Below are positions 5,591 through 8,585 of a stretch of DNA of 8,585 bases, piece after piece. The stretch lies in the NCBI GenBank assembly GCA_003223895.1, contig QHXD01000133.1, forward strand, positions 670 to 9,254, read 5' to 3'. Source of the DNA: Acidobacteriota bacterium. GTDB lineage: Bacteria > Acidobacteriota > Terriglobia > 20CM-2-55-15. Position numbers and translations under genes: made by a program. Each line of letters starts with the position of its first letter. Position 1 is the stretch's first letter. The notes under the pieces are model-generated. The model was not told the origin of the DNA. It made no database searches and was given only the letters and a program-made list of their open reading frames with translations.

Positions 5591-8585
5591 ATGTGGCGTG
5601 AAGGTTCTTTGACTTCGGAAGGCTTGCCGGACAAGTGGCGAAAAACAGAAACAAATCGAGTGTGGTGGAGGCGTATCCATCTTTTGAACTCGCGAAATAA
5701 CACCCGATGGTTCCTCTTAACCCTGCCGACGCTGCTGCTTTTGACCGCAGGGCTCTACGAAGCGCGCACTTCCGGAATGGAAGCAATGTTGTTTTCTACC
5801 GTCGCGGCCCGCCTGTCCTACGGCATTGGTCCGGGGCCCAGTCCGCGAATCGCGTTTCCGGAAAGCGGACCTTTCAACGAGGCGCGAGGCTATTCCAAAT
5901 TGCCTGCATTCGAGCGTCAGCTGATGGCCGCCGGATACCATATCGTGGAACAGGCACGCCTTTCACCGGAACTGGAAGGGTTGACGCGCTGGAAAATTAC
6001 GCCTCCCTACCGCGAACCGGCTGTAGCCGGGCTGATAATCCGCGGCGAAAATGGGACGACGCTTTACGACGCAGACTCGAACGACCAGGTATTCAAGACC
6101 TACGATGAGATCCCGCCGTTAGTCGTCAAGGCCCTGCTGTTTGTCGAGAATCGGGAGCTGGAGGATTCAAGTTTCGCCAGCCGCAATCCGGTTGTCGACT
6201 GGGGACGCCTTGCGAAAGCCGGTGTTTTGTACGCCGGCCGTAAATTGGGACTTCCAGTTCACCTCGAGGGCGGAAGCACGCTCGCCACCCAAATCGAAAA
6301 ATTCCGTTATGCCGATGGCGGGAGAACGAGCTCGGCAACGGATAAGTTGCGGCAGATGGTCAGCGCAAGCCTTCGCGTCTATCGGTCGGGGCCTGATACC
6401 AGCGCCGAGAGACGTGAAATCGTTCTCGACTACTTGAATTCTGTGCCGCTTGCGGCAGCCTCCAACTACGGTGAGGTCAATGGCCTGGGAGCCGGTCTCC
6501 ACGCCTGGTTCGGCGTCGAACTGCGCGAAGCGCTGTCTGTCATCACCGGCCCGGGTCCGAAAAAAGACAAAGCACGAATTATCAAACACATGCTCGCGCT
6601 CATCTGCGCCGCTCGCGCCCCATCCTTCTATTTAAAGGAAGATCGCTCCGCTCTTGAAGCTCGAGTGCGCTATTACGCTCGGCAACTGGAGACCGAGGGC
6701 GCCATTTCAAAAGATCTCGCCCGAAGTGTGGAATCGGCTCCGCTGGAGTTTTTGAACCGTGCACCGGCTCCACAACCCGTTCCATACGTTCAGCGCAAGG
6801 CAACAAACTCGTTCCGCGCGCACATGATGACAGTTTTGGGCGTGCCGGATCTTTACGCGCTCGATCGTTTGCACCTCGATGCAGATACGACGCTCAACAT
6901 CAGTCTGCAAAACGACGTGCTGGCTCTTTTTCAAAAGCTGAAAGATCCCGCTTTCGTCCAGGCGCAGGGACTTCGGCAGGAACACCTGCTGCTACGTGGC
7001 GATCCAGCGCAGGTGATGTATAGCTTTACCCTCTTTGAACGCACGCCGGCCGGCAATGTGCTCCGTGCCCAGGCCGACACGCTCAATCAGCCGTTCGATT
7101 TGAATGAAGGAATGAAGCTGGAATTGGGTAGTACCGCCAAGCTGCGGACGCTGTCTCACTATCTTGAACTGGTAGCTTCTCTCTATCATGAGTTCCACGG
7201 GCTGGACGCTCAGGCTCTCAGACAGCTTGCGCAGGCGGCCCGGGATCCGATTACTCGCTGGACCGCGGAGACGATGGGCGCCGACGCCGATCTCGCTCTG
7301 GACACTCTGTTGGACAAGGCTCTCGACCGACGATACTCCGGCAATCCTGGAGAAGTGTTTTTCACCGGCGGAGGCGCGCATGTCTTTGCAAATTTCGAAA
7401 AGAAAGAAAATGGAATGATGTACACGCTGCGGGATGGCCTGCAGCATTCTGTGAATCTCGTGTACATCCGCCTCATGCGCGATCTCGTGCGGTTCCACGA
7501 AGCCCGGCTTCCATTTGATATGGAGAAGGTCCTGGATCAACCCGATAATCCTGAGCGCTTGCGGCTGCTGAACGAAATCGCGGAAAAGGAATCGGAACAT
7601 TTTCTTTACGGGGCATATCGAACTTATCGCGGTTTAACACCGGATGCCATTGTCAACGAGGTGCTGGGAACCCGGAACAAGTCGGCTCGCCGACTGGCCA
7701 TGCTCTTTCTTTCATGGAATCCCGCCGCTGACAAGGACGCCCTGGCCAATTGGCTTGAGTCGAACGGCAGCGCGGTTTCAGCAGACGAGGCGGCCCGGTT
7801 GTTCAAAGCCTATGATCCAACGCGTCTCAACATGTCCGATTACGGTTATCTGCTCCAGCGGCATCCGCTGGATGTGTGGTGCGCCGGTCAGATGATGCAG
7901 AACCCGGACGTATCCTGGGCTGAATTGTTCGAACGCAGTGCCGGCGTTCGGACGATGTCTTCTCGCTGGCTCTTTCAAACGAAGAATCGGCGGGCTCAGG
8001 AGGTCCGGCTTCGTATTCGTTTCGAAGAAGATGCATTCGCCCGGATGACGCCATACTGGCAACGCCTGGCCTTTCCGTTTGACCGCCTTGTTCCGTCCCT
8101 GGCCACTGCGATCGGAAGTTCGGCCGATCGGCCGGCCGCATTGGCCGAATTGATGGGTATCATTCTAAATGATGGAGTACGACTGCCGACCCTGCGCGTC
8201 CGGCAATTGCGATTTGCCGGCGATACGCCCTACGAAACGGTTTTCCAGCCCAATCAACAGCCGGGTGAACGGGTAATGGATCCAGCCGTCGCTCACGCGC
8301 TGCACCAGGTTCTTGCCGGTGTGGTGCAGAAAGGAACAGCGATCCGGCTGGCGGGCGCATTTACCGGCAAGGACGGCAAGCTTGTTGTCACTGGAGGAAA
8401 GACCGGTTCCGGCGATAATCGTTTCGAGACGTTTGGACGGGGAGGCTACGTCAAGTCTTCGCGCGCGGTCAGCCGTACCGGCACTTTCGTGTTCTACATC
8501 GGGGATCGATATTTTGGTGTCCTCACTGCTTACGTCGGCGGCGACAAGGCTGGAGACTACGTATTCACGAGCGCACTTCCCGTCG
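5591..8585 (+). CDS. Atypical class A penicillin-binding protein: GT51 transglycosylase plus transpeptidase (3' partial)
   Basis: Open for 998 codons from ATG 5591 to the window end without a stop. A short basic cytoplasmic tail (WWRR) precedes one membrane anchor at residues 40-56, so the rest is periplasmic. GT51 region: ENREL (186-190, E186 the probable catalytic base), GGSTLATQ (227-234), EIVLDYLN (276-283) and GEVNGLGAGLHAWFG (294-308). Transpeptidase region: S514-TA-K517 (GSTAKL), S620-V-N622 and K937-TGS. All three penicillin-binding motifs are therefore present in order. The protein should polymerise and cross-link peptidoglycan at the inner membrane. Oddities: motif 1 departs from the usual EDxxFxxHxG (ENRELEDSSFASRNP); the usual second glutamate of GT51 appears to be Q255 (DKLRQMV); and 315 residues separate SVN from KTGS, far more than usual. 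It is divergent to the MarR-Pal unit. With KTGS near the edge, only the last strands and tail should be missing. Confidence 0.88.
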   Translation, partial: MWREGSLTSEGLPDKWRKTETNRVWWRRIHLLNSRNNTRWFLLTLPTLLLLTAGLYEARTSGMEAMLFSTVAARLSYGIGPGPSPRIAFPESGPFNEARGYSKLPAFERQLMAAGYHIVEQARLSPELEGLTRWKITPPYREPAVAGLIIRGENGTTLYDADSNDQVFKTYDEIPPLVVKALLFVENRELEDSSFASRNPVVDWGRLAKAGVLYAGRKLGLPVHLEGGSTLATQIEKFRYADGGRTSSATDKLRQMVSASLRVYRSGPDTSAERREIVLDYLNSVPLAAASNYGEVNGLGAGLHAWFGVELREALSVITGPGPKKDKARIIKHMLALICAARAPSFYLKEDRSALEARVRYYARQLETEGAISKDLARSVESAPLEFLNRAPAPQPVPYVQRKATNSFRAHMMTVLGVPDLYALDRLHLDADTTLNISLQNDVLALFQKLKDPAFVQAQGLRQEHLLLRGDPAQVMYSFTLFERTPAGNVLRAQADTLNQPFDLNEGMKLELGSTAKLRTLSHYLELVASLYHEFHGLDAQALRQLAQAARDPITRWTAETMGADADLALDTLLDKALDRRYSGNPGEVFFTGGGAHVFANFEKKENGMMYTLRDGLQHSVNLVYIRLMRDLVRFHEARLPFDMEKVLDQPDNPERLRLLNEIAEKESEHFLYGAYRTYRGLTPDAIVNEVLGTRNKSARRLAMLFLSWNPAADKDALANWLESNGSAVSADEAARLFKAYDPTRLNMSDYGYLLQRHPLDVWCAGQMMQNPDVSWAELFERSAGVRTMSSRWLFQTKNRRAQEVRLRIRFEEDAFARMTPYWQRLAFPFDRLVPSLATAIGSSADRPAALAELMGIILNDGVRLPTLRVRQLRFAGDTPYETVFQPNQQPGERVMDPAVAHALHQVLAGVVQKGTAIRLAGAFTGKDGKLVVTGGKTGSGDNRFETFGRGGYVKSSRAVSRTGTFVFYIGDRYFGVLTAYVGGDKAGDYVFTSALPV

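Noticed and set aside
5384..5680. N-terminal extension of the regulator frame up to 5680 (245 residues)
   Set aside because: The additional 99 residues have no recognisable fold, run through both palindromes and overlap the start of the divergent synthase gene.
6992..7600. 202-codon antisense open frame inside the synthase gene
   Set aside because: It overlaps the transpeptidase region with STAK and SVN motifs; the translation looks like random shadow sequence.
8120..8150. GC-rich CGGCC palindromic stretch near the end of the window
   Set aside because: It falls inside the synthase coding frame (SSADRPAALAEL) and is explained by codon use.

Overview
The window looks like a chromosomal segment of a Gram-negative, probably acidobacterial, genome. 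The organism call is an inference from gene style. It rests on a 1021-residue Oar-like TonB-dependent receptor with an N-terminal carboxypeptidase-regulatory-like domain, a DUF4097-type NGP-repeat protein, a Pal-type OmpA lipoprotein, and moderately high GC. No RNA gene, CRISPR array, transposase or integrase is visible.

Layout from left to right: (i) 1-829, the 3' part of a DUF4097-like putative adhesin (+). (ii) 830-995, an intergenic region dominated by two inverted palindromic units (REP/BIME-like, 846-931). (iii) 996-4061, a TonB-dependent receptor (+). (iv) 4062-4163, a convergent intergenic region that is almost entirely one long inverted repeat with perfect 37-bp arms. (v) 4164-5383 on the minus strand, a two-gene unit: a MarR-type winged-helix regulator followed, with a 4-base ATGA overlap, by a Pal-like lipoprotein. 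(vi) 5384-5590, a divergent intergenic region with two tandem 13-bp palindromes over the regulator start and a perfect 24-bp palindrome before the next gene. (vii) 5591 to the window end, an atypical class A penicillin-binding protein (GT51 transglycosylase plus transpeptidase, +), open for 998 codons and cut by the window edge.

All four non-regulatory genes act in the envelope: outer-membrane import, a surface or periplasmic beta-repeat protein, outer-membrane to peptidoglycan tethering, and peptidoglycan synthesis. The most interesting part is the divergent MarR-Pal / PBP locus. A regulator is translationally coupled to a peptidoglycan-binding lipoprotein and faces a peptidoglycan synthase. 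The palindromes on both sides of the intergenic region share the half-site TCGTG/CACGA, at centre spacings of one base and zero bases. This suggests, as inference only, a small self-regulated cell-envelope module. The second notable aspect is that two unrelated palindromic repeat elements bracket the TonB receptor gene.
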